From: Candidatus Mcinerneyibacterium aminivorans
GTDB taxonomy: Bacteria > Macinerneyibacteriota > Macinerneyibacteria > Macinerneyibacteriales > Macinerneyibacteriaceae
Assembly (NCBI GenBank): GCA_008086245.1
Contig: VSIX01000069.1
Location: 1-31,496 of the forward strand
Length of the DNA stretch: 31,496 nt
Direction of reading: 5' to 3'
Shown: positions 7,640-17,100 of the stretch, piece after piece
Layout of the letters: each line of letters begins with the position of its first letter
Numbering within the stretch: position 1 is the stretch's first letter
The notes under the pieces: generated by a model
Databases searched by the model: none
Told to the model about the DNA's origin: nothing
The model's input: the letters and a program-made list of their open reading frames with translations, nothing else
Translations under genes and position numbers: made by a program

Positions 7640-7805
7640 CAAGGATCACCTCTTTAAAATTATCTCCAGGCGGGTTCTAAGCAGTGTGGAATTAAGTATT
7701 ATAAGTTATTGGTATAGGTATATTTTCTTCTACAGATAATTATATATTAGTCTTATTGATGTTAAAAGGAATTTTTGTTAAATTGTGTCTGTGCGGGTGT
7801 GTGTT

Positions 7806-7827
7806 AAAAATCCCTGCTGGGATTTTT
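7806..7827. repeat. Palindrome of the AAAAAT family
   Basis: AAAAATCCC (7806-7814) and GGGATTTTT (7819-7827) form a perfect 9-bp stem with a TGCT loop. The outer AAAAAT/ATTTTT bases match the palindromes at 685, 762 and 7949, while the inner bases differ in a compensating way. Confidence 0.75.
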
Positions 7828-7865
7828 GAGTAACGAAAAATATTATCAGGTAACATATAAAATAA

Positions 7866-8058
7866 TTTTTTCTTCAGAGGGATTAGAGTTAATAACTTTC
7901 AATTTTCAATTTTGCTCTAACTTATGGGCCGGACTTGACTGAAATTTTAAAAATAACTCTGTTATTTTTAATAGGTCCTTGCGAGTGAGCGAAGCGAATG
8001 CGGCAATCTCAACTGCTGCTTTGGCTGTGCATTTAATTATTTCTTCGAAGGGATATTA
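7866..8058. repeat. Modular dispersed repeat, copy 2
   Basis: It carries the modules of copy 1 (561-782) in an overlapping order: TTCTTC-GAGGGATTA (7866-7883), CTTATG-GGACTTGACT (7921-7940), a palindrome (AAAAATAAC 7949-7957 with GTTATTTTT 7961-7969, TCT loop), then GGTCCTTGCGAGTGAGCGAAG (from 7974; imperfect stem with TTGC and GCAA ends), CAATCTCAACTGCTGCTTTGG (from 8004) and TTTCTTCGAAGGGATATTA (8040-8058). 8004-8036 matches 601-633 at 25 of 33 positions. The inner hairpin between the conserved 'CATTACG/CTTGCG' and 'AATCTC' edges differs completely between copies. Confidence 0.7.
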
Positions 8059-8068
8059 TTTAATTTGT

Positions 8069-8156
8069 ATCGAATACCGGACATCGAATAATGAATAACA
8101 AAAATGTTGAAAGAGATTTTTCAATTAACTACTAATGGATAACAATTAACGAAACT
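8069..8156. repeat. Two degenerate 7-bp word arrays
   Basis: The first array, 8069-8103, reads ATCGAAT, ACCGGAC, ATCGAAT, AATGAAT, AACAAAA. The second, 8122-8156, reads CAATTAA, CTACTAA, TGGATAA, CAATTAA, CGAAACT. Each keeps an exact 7-bp register, but the word differs between the arrays. Confidence 0.62.
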
Positions 8157-8173
8157 TTAGGGGTAGTTTTTTC

Positions 8174-8201
8174 TTGCAAATTGAGCAAACTAATATAAAA
8201 T
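8174..8201 (+). promoter_or_regulatory. Candidate promoter of the ispA-dxs operon
   Basis: TTGCAA (8174-8179) and TAAAAT (8196-8201) are separated by 16 bases. It is the only plausible promoter directly upstream of the 17-kb gene run, and is followed by a GGGAGGG ribosome binding site at 8210-8216. Confidence 0.4.
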
Positions 8202-8253
8202 CTAACAAAGGGAGGGAATAATTATACATATTAAACAGCTTTTAAAGAATTGG

Positions 8254-9027
8254 TTGAATAATAAGGCTTTTGAGAAAGAAGATTTTGAAGAATCTATTAG
8301 ATATATTGTTTTATCAGATGCTAAATATGTAAGATCAACACTTGCGAATCTGATTTATAAAAGTTTTTCAGCGAAGGAATCGGATGCTAAACTGCATGAT
8401 TTTTTGGTTTCAATTGAGTTAATACATTCGGCTTCCTTAATACTGGATGATTTACCATCTATGGATGATGCTAAATTTAGAAGGGGTAAAAAGGCACATC
8501 ACAGGAAATTCGGTCCTGCTAGGACAATTTTAGCAGCATTTTATTTAACTACTGAAGCTTTTAATTTAATATCCCACTCCAAAAAGCTGATTAGCCTTCT
8601 GTCCCAAAAACTAGGAGAAAATGGATTAATCATGGGTCAATTCATGGATCTTTTCTATAAGAATGGCGATATGGATGTGATAAGAAAAATTCATAATTTA
8701 AAAACAACACCGCTTTTTGAATATGCGATAATAGGCTCGCTGGTTCTGGCTGAAGCTGATGAAAATATACTAAAGGATATGGAGAAGGTAGCTCTTCATA
8801 TTGGATATTCCTACCAGCTCCATGATGATTATTTAGATAAGTATGGTACCAGAAAAAATCTGGGTAAGGATATAAATAAAGATGACCATATTAAAATATC
8901 AAGCAAAAAATTTTTAAAACAGATAAATAATGAATATAAGAGAATAGAAACTATTTTAAATAAATATAAACCTAGAACAGAGGAAGTTTTAAAATATATC
9001 CAAAAATTAAAGGGGAGATTAACATGA
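8254..9027 (+). CDS. ispA: Polyprenyl diphosphate synthase (farnesyl/geranylgeranyl type)
   Basis: This enzyme condenses isopentenyl diphosphate with allylic diphosphates to make C15-C20 isoprenoids in the cytoplasm. Both aspartate-rich motifs are intact: DDxxxxD (65-71, 'DDLPSMD') and DDxxD (191-195, 'DDYLD'), as is 'RRGKKAHHRKFG' (77-87). The usual GGKRxRP is changed to 'DAKYVRS' (22-28), keeping Lys and Arg but losing the glycines and proline. The listed TTG start (257 residues) is the first conventional start codon. However, the strong GGGAGGG at 8210-8216 points to a start at 8221-8226, where the in-frame codons are ATT and ATA. The extra 11 codons there ('HIKQLLKNW') would complete the family's first helix, so true translation may begin at 8221. 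It overlaps dxs by four bases (ATGA). The product chain length cannot be told with certainty. Confidence 0.87.
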   Translation: MNNKAFEKEDFEESIRYIVLSDAKYVRSTLANLIYKSFSAKESDAKLHDFLVSIELIHSASLILDDLPSMDDAKFRRGKKAHHRKFGPARTILAAFYLTTEAFNLISHSKKLISLLSQKLGENGLIMGQFMDLFYKNGDMDVIRKIHNLKTTPLFEYAIIGSLVLAEADENILKDMEKVALHIGYSYQLHDDYLDKYGTRKNLGKDINKDDHIKISSKKFLKQINNEYKRIETILNKYKPRTEEVLKYIQKLKGRLT

Positions 9028-10898
9028 AAAAATATAGCATATTAGATAAAAATTTCTCTGTGGAGGATTTAAGAAAATTAGAAGAGAACAGGTTAGAAAA
9101 ACTTGCAGGTGAAATTAGAGATCATATTATAAATGTAACACAGAAAAACGGCGGTCATATAGCTCCTTCGCTGGGGGTTGTTGATTTAACAATTGTTTTG
9201 CATTATTTATATAACACACCCGAGGATAAAATAATTTGGGATGTGGGGCATCAGGCCTATGCTCATAAGATTATTACTAATAGAGCTAAAGAATTCGAAA
9301 CTCTAAGAGAATACGGGGGGATATCCGGATTTTTAAAAAGTAAAGAATCAAAATTTGATGTATATGAAGCGGGGCATACCTCAACATCTATTTCAGCAGC
9401 AGCGGGCTTTGCTATTAGCAGAAAACTTTCAAATAAAAAAAACAAAATTATTTCTATTATTGGCGATGGAGCGCTAACCGGCGGAGTTGCATTTGAAGGA
9501 CTGAATTTAATTGGAAGTCTAAAAGAGGATGTTTTAATCATATTAAATGACAATGAAATGTCGATTGCTCCCAATGTAGGAGGTTTTTCAAAATATTTCA
9601 ATAAAATGATAACCAATAAAATCTATCTTAAAACAAAAAAAGAAGTGCAAAAGATTATGAAGAATTTGAAAATGGGGGATAACCTTATCGATTTTGTGGA
9701 GAGAATAGAAGAATCCCTAAAAAATATTGTTATAAAGGGAGCATTTTTTGAAGATTTGGGATTTGAATATTTTGGTCCGGTGGATGGACACGATATAAAT
9801 GAAATGATAGATATAATAAATAAGATAAAAAATATTGATGGACCAAAACTTCTGCATATTTATACTCAAAAGGGAAAGGGTTTCGAAAAAGCAGAAAAAG
9901 ATCCGGAAAATTTCCACGGAATTTCACCCAAAAAAGATAAAAGCGAAAACAAAAATAAAAAAATTACTAAATATACCGATGTTTTTTCCTCCGAGGTGTA
10001 TAAAATTGCTAAAAAAGATAAAGAGGTTGTTGCAATAACCGCAGCCATGCCCAATGGTACCGGACTGAAGGTAATAAGAGAAAATATACCTGAAAGATAC
10101 ATCGATGCTGGAATCGCAGAACAAAGTGCCGTAATTACGGCGAATGCGCTGGCAAAGGAAGGATACAAACCTTTTGTAGCTATATATTCAACATTTCTGC
10201 AGCGTGCTTTTGACCAGATGATTCATGATGTTGCTTTACAGAATAATCCCGTAAAATTTTTCCTGGATAGGGCGGGAGTAGTTGGAAGAGATGGTCCAAC
10301 ACATCATGGATGTTTTGATATATCTTATCTAAGGCTGATTCCCAATATTGTTTCACTTGCCCCGAAAGATAGCAGGGAAATGAGGGCGATGATAAATTTT
10401 ATGCACAAATACAGTGACGGGCCGATTACTATCAGGTATCCCAGGGGAGAGGCAGTAAAACCTTTTGGTGAAGACAAAAATTATAAAAAAATAAAAATGG
10501 GTGAAGGGGAGATATTAAAAGAGGGAGAAGATGTTGTCTTCTTCGCACTTGGAAGAATGGTAAAGGAGGCCTATAGTGTATCAGAGATGCTGGAGGAGGA
10601 CGGTATTAGTGCTGGAGTGTTTAATTTAAGATTTATAAAACCTCTTGATAGAGAAAAAATTATAAAGCTGGCGAGATCGAGCAGGTTTATAGTGACACTG
10701 GAATACGGGAACATGCCAGGAGGAGTCGGCGAGGGGATTAATTCTATTTTAGCAGAAAATGGGATTAGTAAAAAGATCCTGAACATAGGCATCCCCGATG
10801 AATTTGTAGAGCATGGACAGCAGCAAAAATTATTTAAAATTCTTGGGCTCGATTCAGAATCTATTTATAAGAGGGTAAAAACATGGATGAACGATTAG
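9024..10898 (+). CDS. dxs: 1-deoxy-D-xylulose-5-phosphate synthase
   Basis: The enzyme joins pyruvate and glyceraldehyde 3-phosphate, with thiamine diphosphate, in the first step of the MEP isoprenoid pathway. At 624 residues it has the normal length. In order one sees 'WDVGHQAYAHKI' (72-83), 'GHTSTSISAAAG' (117-128), the thiamine-diphosphate motif from GDGA (147-150) to NDN (175-177), the pyrimidine-binding domain with 'DAGIAEQSAV', 'DRAGVVGRDGPTHHG' and the C-terminal transketolase-like domain. The start overlaps the ispA stop (ATGA) and is preceded by AAGGGGAG. Placement beside ispA puts precursor supply and chain elongation in one transcript. The gene is followed, with 16 bases of overlap, by tlyA, a widely conserved arrangement. 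Confidence 0.97.
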   Translation: MKKYSILDKNFSVEDLRKLEENRLEKLAGEIRDHIINVTQKNGGHIAPSLGVVDLTIVLHYLYNTPEDKIIWDVGHQAYAHKIITNRAKEFETLREYGGISGFLKSKESKFDVYEAGHTSTSISAAAGFAISRKLSNKKNKIISIIGDGALTGGVAFEGLNLIGSLKEDVLIILNDNEMSIAPNVGGFSKYFNKMITNKIYLKTKKEVQKIMKNLKMGDNLIDFVERIEESLKNIVIKGAFFEDLGFEYFGPVDGHDINEMIDIINKIKNIDGPKLLHIYTQKGKGFEKAEKDPENFHGISPKKDKSENKNKKITKYTDVFSSEVYKIAKKDKEVVAITAAMPNGTGLKVIRENIPERYIDAGIAEQSAVITANALAKEGYKPFVAIYSTFLQRAFDQMIHDVALQNNPVKFFLDRAGVVGRDGPTHHGCFDISYLRLIPNIVSLAPKDSREMRAMINFMHKYSDGPITIRYPRGEAVKPFGEDKNYKKIKMGEGEILKEGEDVVFFALGRMVKEAYSVSEMLEEDGISAGVFNLRFIKPLDREKIIKLARSSRFIVTLEYGNMPGGVGEGINSILAENGISKKILNIGIPDEFVEHGQQQKLFKILGLDSESIYKRVKTWMND

Positions 10899-11653
10899 AT
10901 AAATTTCTTGTTAAAAAAGGATATTTTGAAAGCAGAAATAGAGCCCAGCGTGAGATAAAGGCAGGGAATATTAAAATAGATTCAAAAGTCTGCAAAAAGA
11001 AATCTTTTCCAATTTCTGAAGAAAATCAAATAGAAATTTCGGGTATAAAATGTAAATATGTTAGCAGAGCGGGGCTGAAATTAAAAAATTTTCTGGATTC
11101 CACAAATATTATTCTTGAAGGAAATACCGTTCTTGATATTGGTAGTTCAACCGGGGGTTTTGTCGAGGTAATGCTGGAAAAAAACGCGGCAAAAATTTAT
11201 GCAGTTGATGTGGGAACAAATCAGCTTCATCCTAAACTTTTAGCAAATGAAAAGGTTTTATCTTTTGAAAGTACCGATATAAGGGATTATTTAAAGGAAA
11301 ATGATAGCTTATATTTTGATTTAATTACTGCGGATTTATCCTTTATACCACTTGAAAAAATCATTCCCGATATTAAAAATCGAGCAGATAAATTTATATT
11401 CTTGTATAAACCTCAGTTTGAAACACCAAAAAAGCTTAAAAACAAGCACGGTGTTATAAAAGATTTAAATGTACATGTGAAATATTTAAAAAAATTTGTT
11501 GATTTCTTGTATGAAATTGGGTTTAATATAAAAAAAATAAAAAAATCTGACTTAAAGGGCTGCAGCGGGAATCAGGAATATTTTTTTTACTGTTTAAATG
11601 ATAACCCTGCTGCTTTGGAAATTAAAAAAATAAAGAAGGAAGTATTTTCTTGA
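10883..11653 (+). CDS. tlyA: TlyA-family rRNA 2'-O-methyltransferase
   Basis: The 256-residue protein has an N-terminal S4 RNA-binding domain (1-60; 'RLDKFLVKKGYFESRNRAQR') and an FtsJ/RrmJ-like methyltransferase domain with SAM motif 'VLDIGSSTGGF' (83-93). Candidate catalytic residues of the K-D-K series are visible: Lys in 'SRAGLKL' (about 66), Asp in 'TADLSFIP' and Lys in 'LYKPQFE'. Characterised TlyA proteins methylate cytidine 2'-OH in 16S and 23S rRNA; the older 'hemolysin' name is misleading. The start lies inside the end of dxs, with AGAGGG in front. The stop TGA overlaps the nadK ATG by one base. Target nucleotides in this organism are inferred, not known. Confidence 0.93.
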   Translation: MDERLDKFLVKKGYFESRNRAQREIKAGNIKIDSKVCKKKSFPISEENQIEISGIKCKYVSRAGLKLKNFLDSTNIILEGNTVLDIGSSTGGFVEVMLEKNAAKIYAVDVGTNQLHPKLLANEKVLSFESTDIRDYLKENDSLYFDLITADLSFIPLEKIIPDIKNRADKFIFLYKPQFETPKKLKNKHGVIKDLNVHVKYLKKFVDFLYEIGFNIKKIKKSDLKGCSGNQEYFFYCLNDNPAALEIKKIKKEVFS

Positions 11654-12438
11654 TGAAAGTATTTTTATCAATTAATCCAAAAAAAAGAAATAAACACAGA
11701 AAGAGCATCAATAGGATTAGAAAATGGATTGATGATAATTTAAATGTGGTTAAGGATCCTGACAAAGCCGATGTGATAATATCCATGGGGGGAGATGGAA
11801 CACTTCTTTATTCAATAACTAAATACATGAATGGATACAAATATTTTGGTATAAATCTGGGACATCTTGGTTTCTTAACTTCAGCAGTAAATACTGATTG
11901 TGAGACTGTGTTAAAAAAAATTTTTATAGATGGGGATTACGAGGAAGAAAAAATATTTTACTTAAAATATTCTTATAAAAATAAAAAAATTAAATCAGCG
12001 ATAAATGATATCGTTCTAAAAGGTGGAGAGATTCAGGAAATTATTAATCTTGATATATATGTAAACAATTCAAAGATTTATAGACACACCGGAGATGGTG
12101 TCATTGTTTCAACCCCCATAGGTTCCACTGCATACAATTTATCCATTAACGGTCCAATCCTGCACCCCTCGATTAAAGCCTTTATATTAAATAATATAGC
12201 AGCTCATTCACTAAATATTAGACCGCTTGTTCTACATGAAAATGATTCTGTTTTAATAAAGCCGCTGAAAGAGGTAAGTTTAATTGCAGATGGTAATTTG
12301 ATTGAAAGAATTAATTCTGAGATAGAAATATCTCTTTCGGATAAAAATATCTCGATAATAAGACCGAGGGGCTGGAATTTTTATGAATTGCTTCCCCAGA
12401 AGCTGCACTGGGGGAAAAGGGGAGATCCAGAGTGTTAA
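11653..12438 (+). CDS. nadK: NAD kinase
   Basis: The cytoplasmic enzyme phosphorylates NAD to NADP, using ATP or polyphosphate. The 261-residue product shows the diagnostic GGDGT (46-50), 'NLGHLGFL' (68-75) and 'TGDGVIVSTPIGSTAY' (146-161, substrate pocket). ATG 11653 is chosen over TTG 11650 because AAGGAAG lies at a suitable distance and the ATG overlaps the tlyA stop (TGATG). The 3' end overlaps the recN start by seven bases. The tlyA-nadK-recN order is shared by many bacteria. There is no sign of decay. Confidence 0.96.
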   Translation: MKVFLSINPKKRNKHRKSINRIRKWIDDNLNVVKDPDKADVIISMGGDGTLLYSITKYMNGYKYFGINLGHLGFLTSAVNTDCETVLKKIFIDGDYEEEKIFYLKYSYKNKKIKSAINDIVLKGGEIQEIINLDIYVNNSKIYRHTGDGVIVSTPIGSTAYNLSINGPILHPSIKAFILNNIAAHSLNIRPLVLHENDSVLIKPLKEVSLIADGNLIERINSEIEISLSDKNISIIRPRGWNFYELLPQKLHWGKRGDPEC

Positions 12439-14111
12439 AATATCTTAATATTGAAAATTTTGCAATTGCCGATAAAGTAGAGATAGAATTTGACGGCAAG
12501 TTTAATGTTATTACCGGAGAAACAGGTGCAGGAAAAACAATAATTGTTAATGCATTTTCACTTTTAATAGGTGACAGGGCTGATAGAGAAATTATTAGAA
12601 AAGGAACAAAAAAGGCAAAAATTGAAGCAATTTTCAAAGTCCCCAATAAAGTGTTGAGCATATTGAAAGAAAACTCCATAGATACAAATAATAGAGAAAT
12701 AGAGTTAAAAAGGATAATTAGAAGAAATAAAAACAATAAGGTTTATTTAAACGGCAATCGGGTAACCCTAACCCTTGTTAGGGAAATTATGGAAAACCTG
12801 GTGGATTTGAATAATCAGAATGAAAATCAGTATCTTATGAATACGGAAAATCACATTTACTATATTGATCACTATGGTGATTATCAGGATTTAAAAGACA
12901 AATATCAAAAAAATTATAGAAGATTAAAACACATGATAGAAAAATATACAGAATACAGGGACAATAAAAAGAAATTAATGAGAAGGCTGGATAACTTAAA
13001 ATATGAATATAAGGAAATTGAAGGTGTTGATCCGGAAGTAGGAGAGGATGAAAATTTAAGAGAAGAGCTGAATATGCTTGAAAATGCTAAAGATATTATG
13101 CAGTCCGGGAATTTTATTTATAATATAGCTGATGAGGATGAAATGTTTTCAGAAATACTGGATAAAATTTATGAGAATCTTAAAAATATTAAAGGGGTAA
13201 ATAAGCAGCTAACAGAATATTCAGATGAAATTGAAGCCGGATTACAGAAATTTATTTCTGCCTCTGAAGATCTAAAATTTTACATTGATGATATGGAACT
13301 TGATGAGGAAAGATTAAATAAAGCAAACGACCGACTGGATGAAATTGAGAAACTAAAAAACAAATACGGGGATAGCATCGAGGATGTACTTGAATATAAA
13401 AAAGAGATTGAAAATGAAATTGAAGAGATTGAAGAAATGACCTTTGATTTTGAAAATATGCATGAAAAAATTGAAAACCTAAAGGAAAAAGTTGTTAAGC
13501 TGGCAGAAAAACTGCATGAAAAGAGAGCTGACGCTGCTGATGAGTTTTCAAAAAGCATTAAAAAGGAACTTTCATTTTTGGGCATGAGAAACTCATCCTT
13601 TAGGGTTAATTTTGAAGACCTTAAAGAAGGATTAAATATAGAGGAAAGATTCTATAATAGTGATGGAAAGTACAGAGTAAGATTTTTTATAGAAACAAAT
13701 ACAGGGGAGGGATTCTACCCATTAACTTCTATCGTATCCGGGGGAGAATTATCCAGAATACTTTTTTCAATCAAATCTGTGATAAGTGATAAATTCGATG
13801 TTGATTTACTAATTTTTGATGAAATTGACAGCGGTATAGGGGGAGAAATTTCAAAGAAAATGGCCAAAAAATTAAAGACACTCTCTAACAGGTTTCAATT
13901 AATTGTAATTACCCATCAGCCGCAAATAGCTGCGGTTTCAAATAAACATTTCAGGGTTGAGAAACAGAAGGTTTCAAACCGGACCGTATCAAGGGTCAAA
14001 ACTCTTAGTAATAACCAGCATGTAGAGGAGATAGCCAGAATGATTGCAGGAGAAAATATAAATGACCATATTATAGAGACAGCTAAGTCAATGTGTTATG
14101 AAGAGGAGTAG
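12432..14111 (+). CDS. recN: DNA repair ATPase RecN
   Basis: RecN is an SMC-like ATPase that acts at DNA double-strand breaks. The 559-residue product (usual length about 550-570) has Walker A 'GETGAGKT' (29-36), a long Glu/Lys-rich coiled-coil middle (about 160-370), the ABC signature 'SGGELS' (436-441), Walker B 'FDEIDSGIGG' (462-471) and 'ITHQPQIA' with the switch histidine near 495. Translation starts at GTG 12432, eight bases after GGGGAG and inside the end of nadK. The sprA-like gene begins 11 bases after the stop. I see no LexA-like operator, consistent with a position deep inside an operon. Confidence 0.96.
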   Translation: MLKYLNIENFAIADKVEIEFDGKFNVITGETGAGKTIIVNAFSLLIGDRADREIIRKGTKKAKIEAIFKVPNKVLSILKENSIDTNNREIELKRIIRRNKNNKVYLNGNRVTLTLVREIMENLVDLNNQNENQYLMNTENHIYYIDHYGDYQDLKDKYQKNYRRLKHMIEKYTEYRDNKKKLMRRLDNLKYEYKEIEGVDPEVGEDENLREELNMLENAKDIMQSGNFIYNIADEDEMFSEILDKIYENLKNIKGVNKQLTEYSDEIEAGLQKFISASEDLKFYIDDMELDEERLNKANDRLDEIEKLKNKYGDSIEDVLEYKKEIENEIEEIEEMTFDFENMHEKIENLKEKVVKLAEKLHEKRADAADEFSKSIKKELSFLGMRNSSFRVNFEDLKEGLNIEERFYNSDGKYRVRFFIETNTGEGFYPLTSIVSGGELSRILFSIKSVISDKFDVDLLIFDEIDSGIGGEISKKMAKKLKTLSNRFQLIVITHQPQIAAVSNKHFRVEKQKVSNRTVSRVKTLSNNQHVEEIARMIAGENINDHIIETAKSMCYEEE

Positions 14112-14122
14112 GTTAATAATTT

Positions 14123-17100
14123 ATGCATAAAAAGAAATTCTTATTGATGATACTTTGTTTAGTTTTGATGGGTAAAATTTTTGGGGATTTTAAAACAGAT
14201 TTTTTTCTAAAAAAAGAAATGGAGGAATTGAAAAAAATTCCTGAATTTTATTATGGTATAGACCTTCCTCCAATTGAGGAAAATCTGGAATTTGAAAAAG
14301 ATTTGTGGTATAGAATAAATAGAAGCAGATTCTCTGATAGAACTACCCAGTCGGGAAGTGGTTTTATTCCGGATATTCAGCTGGGAGAAGATTCTAAAAT
14401 AAAAATTTCTGGCAGAAAAACCGTTGATTTAAAAATTAGAAATAAATTATATACGGAAGTTGATGAGGAGGATATTCAAACTGCAAGCACACTGCCTCAG
14501 TCTCAAACAGATTTTTTAATTGATCAGCAGATGCAGCTTCAGGTGGAGGGACAGATAAAAGATAGAATATTTATAGATGTTGAATATGATAATACCCAGG
14601 ACTGGGACACGAAAAAAAATATAAAACTTCAATATCTTGGTACTGAAGATGAAATACTTAGAGAAGTTACACTTGGAGAAATATCTCTATCTCTTCCCCA
14701 AACAAGATTTATTAGTTTTCATAAGACACTTTTTGGAGCAAGGGCAAATGTTCAGGTAGGACCGGTATCATATTCAGGGATCATAAGTAAAAAAGAAGGG
14801 GAAGCCAAAAGCAGCAGTTTCACTGGCTCCTCAAAGATGACAACCAATATGATTGAAAATGAGAATTATTCAAGAAAATTTTATAATTTAAAAAAAGTTT
14901 TGCCCGAGGCGCAGTTCCCGCTGCAGGAGCTTAAAATCTATTATGATGATAATCAGAAATATAATGATGACAAAAGCAGTATAGAGGAATATGAAGTAAC
15001 AATAGATGGAGAAACCAGAACTTTCCATGTTTCACAGCTATTATATCCCGATGATTATAAAATTCGGGATGAAGAATCATCACTTATAGAATTCAAAAAT
15101 GAGTATTCCAGTGGTTATCTTTTGATCAGTTATAAGGATGCCCAGGGGAACACTCATAACTTTGATAATTTTAACGAAGAACAGCTAATTTACAGTGAAG
15201 AAAAACAGTTTTCGGAAGCACGAATGAAAAATAAATACTATCTGGGTCAGGAAGGAATTGCCCCCCAGGAAACAGTGGTAAATATATATGATACGGCCGA
15301 TAATGATAAGGTTTTAGTTGATGGAAATGACTATTATTATTTACATCTTTTTGGTATTGATATGGATAATGATGGAACAATAGACAACAGATTTATTGAT
15401 TATGATGAAGGATATCTAAATTTCGAAGTCCAGAAGAATGGTGAATGGGTACCAAATGATAGACCCTTTGATTTTTCCAAATACCTGGATGAAAGCGGGA
15501 ATATCAAAATAGAAGAACTTCCTGATTATTTGATGGAAATTAGAAATCAAATAGGAGATATAGCTTTTAAAGAGCAAATAATAAACAAATTGGATAACAT
15601 TGATATCTACGAGGATTTTACAGATCCTGATTCAAGGTATAATATTTATGTAAGATATTTTTCTCCCACCCAGACTTTTAGTTTAAATCAGGTTGATATC
15701 ATTCCGGATAGCGAAACGGTAATGGTAGATGGAGAAAAAATGGTTAGAGGAAAAGATTATTCTATTGATTATATGACCGGAAGGATTCATTTTCTCAACC
15801 AGGATTTAATTGGGCCAAATTCCAGCATAAATATTAATTACGAATATCGTCCTCTTTTTGCAGGAAAGGCTAAAACACTGTTTGGAAACAGGATTGAATT
15901 TGAAAAAAGTGATAACTTTAAAGTGGGAGCGACATATATAAGGGATTGGATGCCCGAGGATGAACTTGATAGAGCACCTCAGTTTGGAGATGAAACCAAG
16001 AGTCATTCAGTTTATGGGACCAATCTTGATTACCAGTATGAAAAAGGAGATTTTAAAGCAAAAGTAGAGGGGGAGATTGCAAAAAGCAAAATCAACCCCA
16101 ACACGTATGGTGAGGTTTTTGTAGATAATATGGAAAATAGTCGAATGGAAAAAGAGATAGGATTGCTTCAGGAATCCTGGAATATAGCATCCTCTCCGGA
16201 AGGATTTACAGACTCCAGCCGCTATGTGGGTAGGCTTGATCCATATTCATTTTTTGATCTTAATAGAATTGATTTGAAAGATATTGATCCGGAGATTTAC
16301 AGCGATGAAGAGAAGCGTATTATGCATATTGAGCAGCTGCCCGATAACAGTGATGAGTTTTTTTCATATGTTCAAAAATTATCAAACAGGGGAAGTGACT
16401 TAACAAATTATAAAAAAATTGTTGTATGGTATAAACTTCAGCAGGGGGCACCAACCCTTCATTTTGATTTAGGAATAATAAGTGAAGACAGCGATGGAGA
16501 TGGAATTCTGGATACAGAGGATAAAAACGATAACACCATTTTGGAAAATGGAGAAGATGTGGGGTTTGATTTCAATATAAATGGAAATGTTTATAAAATT
16601 GGTGCGAATAACAATAGGCTTGATGAAGAAGACCTTGATGCAAATGGGGTTTTAAGAACCAGGAATGATATTGTAAGTTATGATTTGAATTTAACAGGAG
16701 ATGGAAACTGGCATAAGGCAACAATTAATCTGGAGGATTATTCTGCAGGTGATATAGACGCATTGAATCTTGTAAAACATTTGAGATTTTGGGGAGAGGG
16801 CTTTTCCGGAGGAGAACTTCAAATTGCAAAGATAAGCGTAGTCGGAACAATGTGGGAAATTAAAAAAGTTGAACCGGAAACAAATAAGTTTGAAGTTAGC
16901 ACAGTTAGTAATTACACGGATCCTGAATATGAACCCCTTCATAGTGATAAGATAGAGGGAACGGATACCCGGCGGGAAGATGTTTCGCTGGTACTTGATT
17001 TTGATATGCAGGATTTTATAGATGGAGAAAACTATGGATATTGCGAAAAGGATTATGGGACCAGAAGAGATTTTACTGAGTATAAAAATGTAAAGGTTGC

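Larger units (their letters stand above)
7640..8220. other. Gene-free block with a second set of repeats
   Basis: There is no credible gene in this stretch. It holds a palindrome (7806-7827), a TTCTTC-GAGGGATTA module (7866-7883), a short 7-bp word run (7897-7917), CTTATGGGCCGGACTTGACT (7921-7940), a second palindrome (7949-7969), the conserved repeat core (7974-8058), two 7-bp word arrays (8069-8103 and 8122-8156) and finally a promoter candidate and a strong ribosome binding site for ispA. Confidence 0.7.

Noticed and set aside
8031-8068. Short coding frame on the minus strand within the repeat core (FEEIIKCTAKAAVEI)
   Set aside because: Copy 1 has stops and frame shifts at the same place, so the conserved feature is the DNA, not a peptide.
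9263-10168. Open frames on the minus strand and in other frames within dxs, sprA-like and other genes
   Set aside because: They lie inside well-supported genes, lack ribosome binding sites and resemble no family; they are by-products of AT-rich codons.
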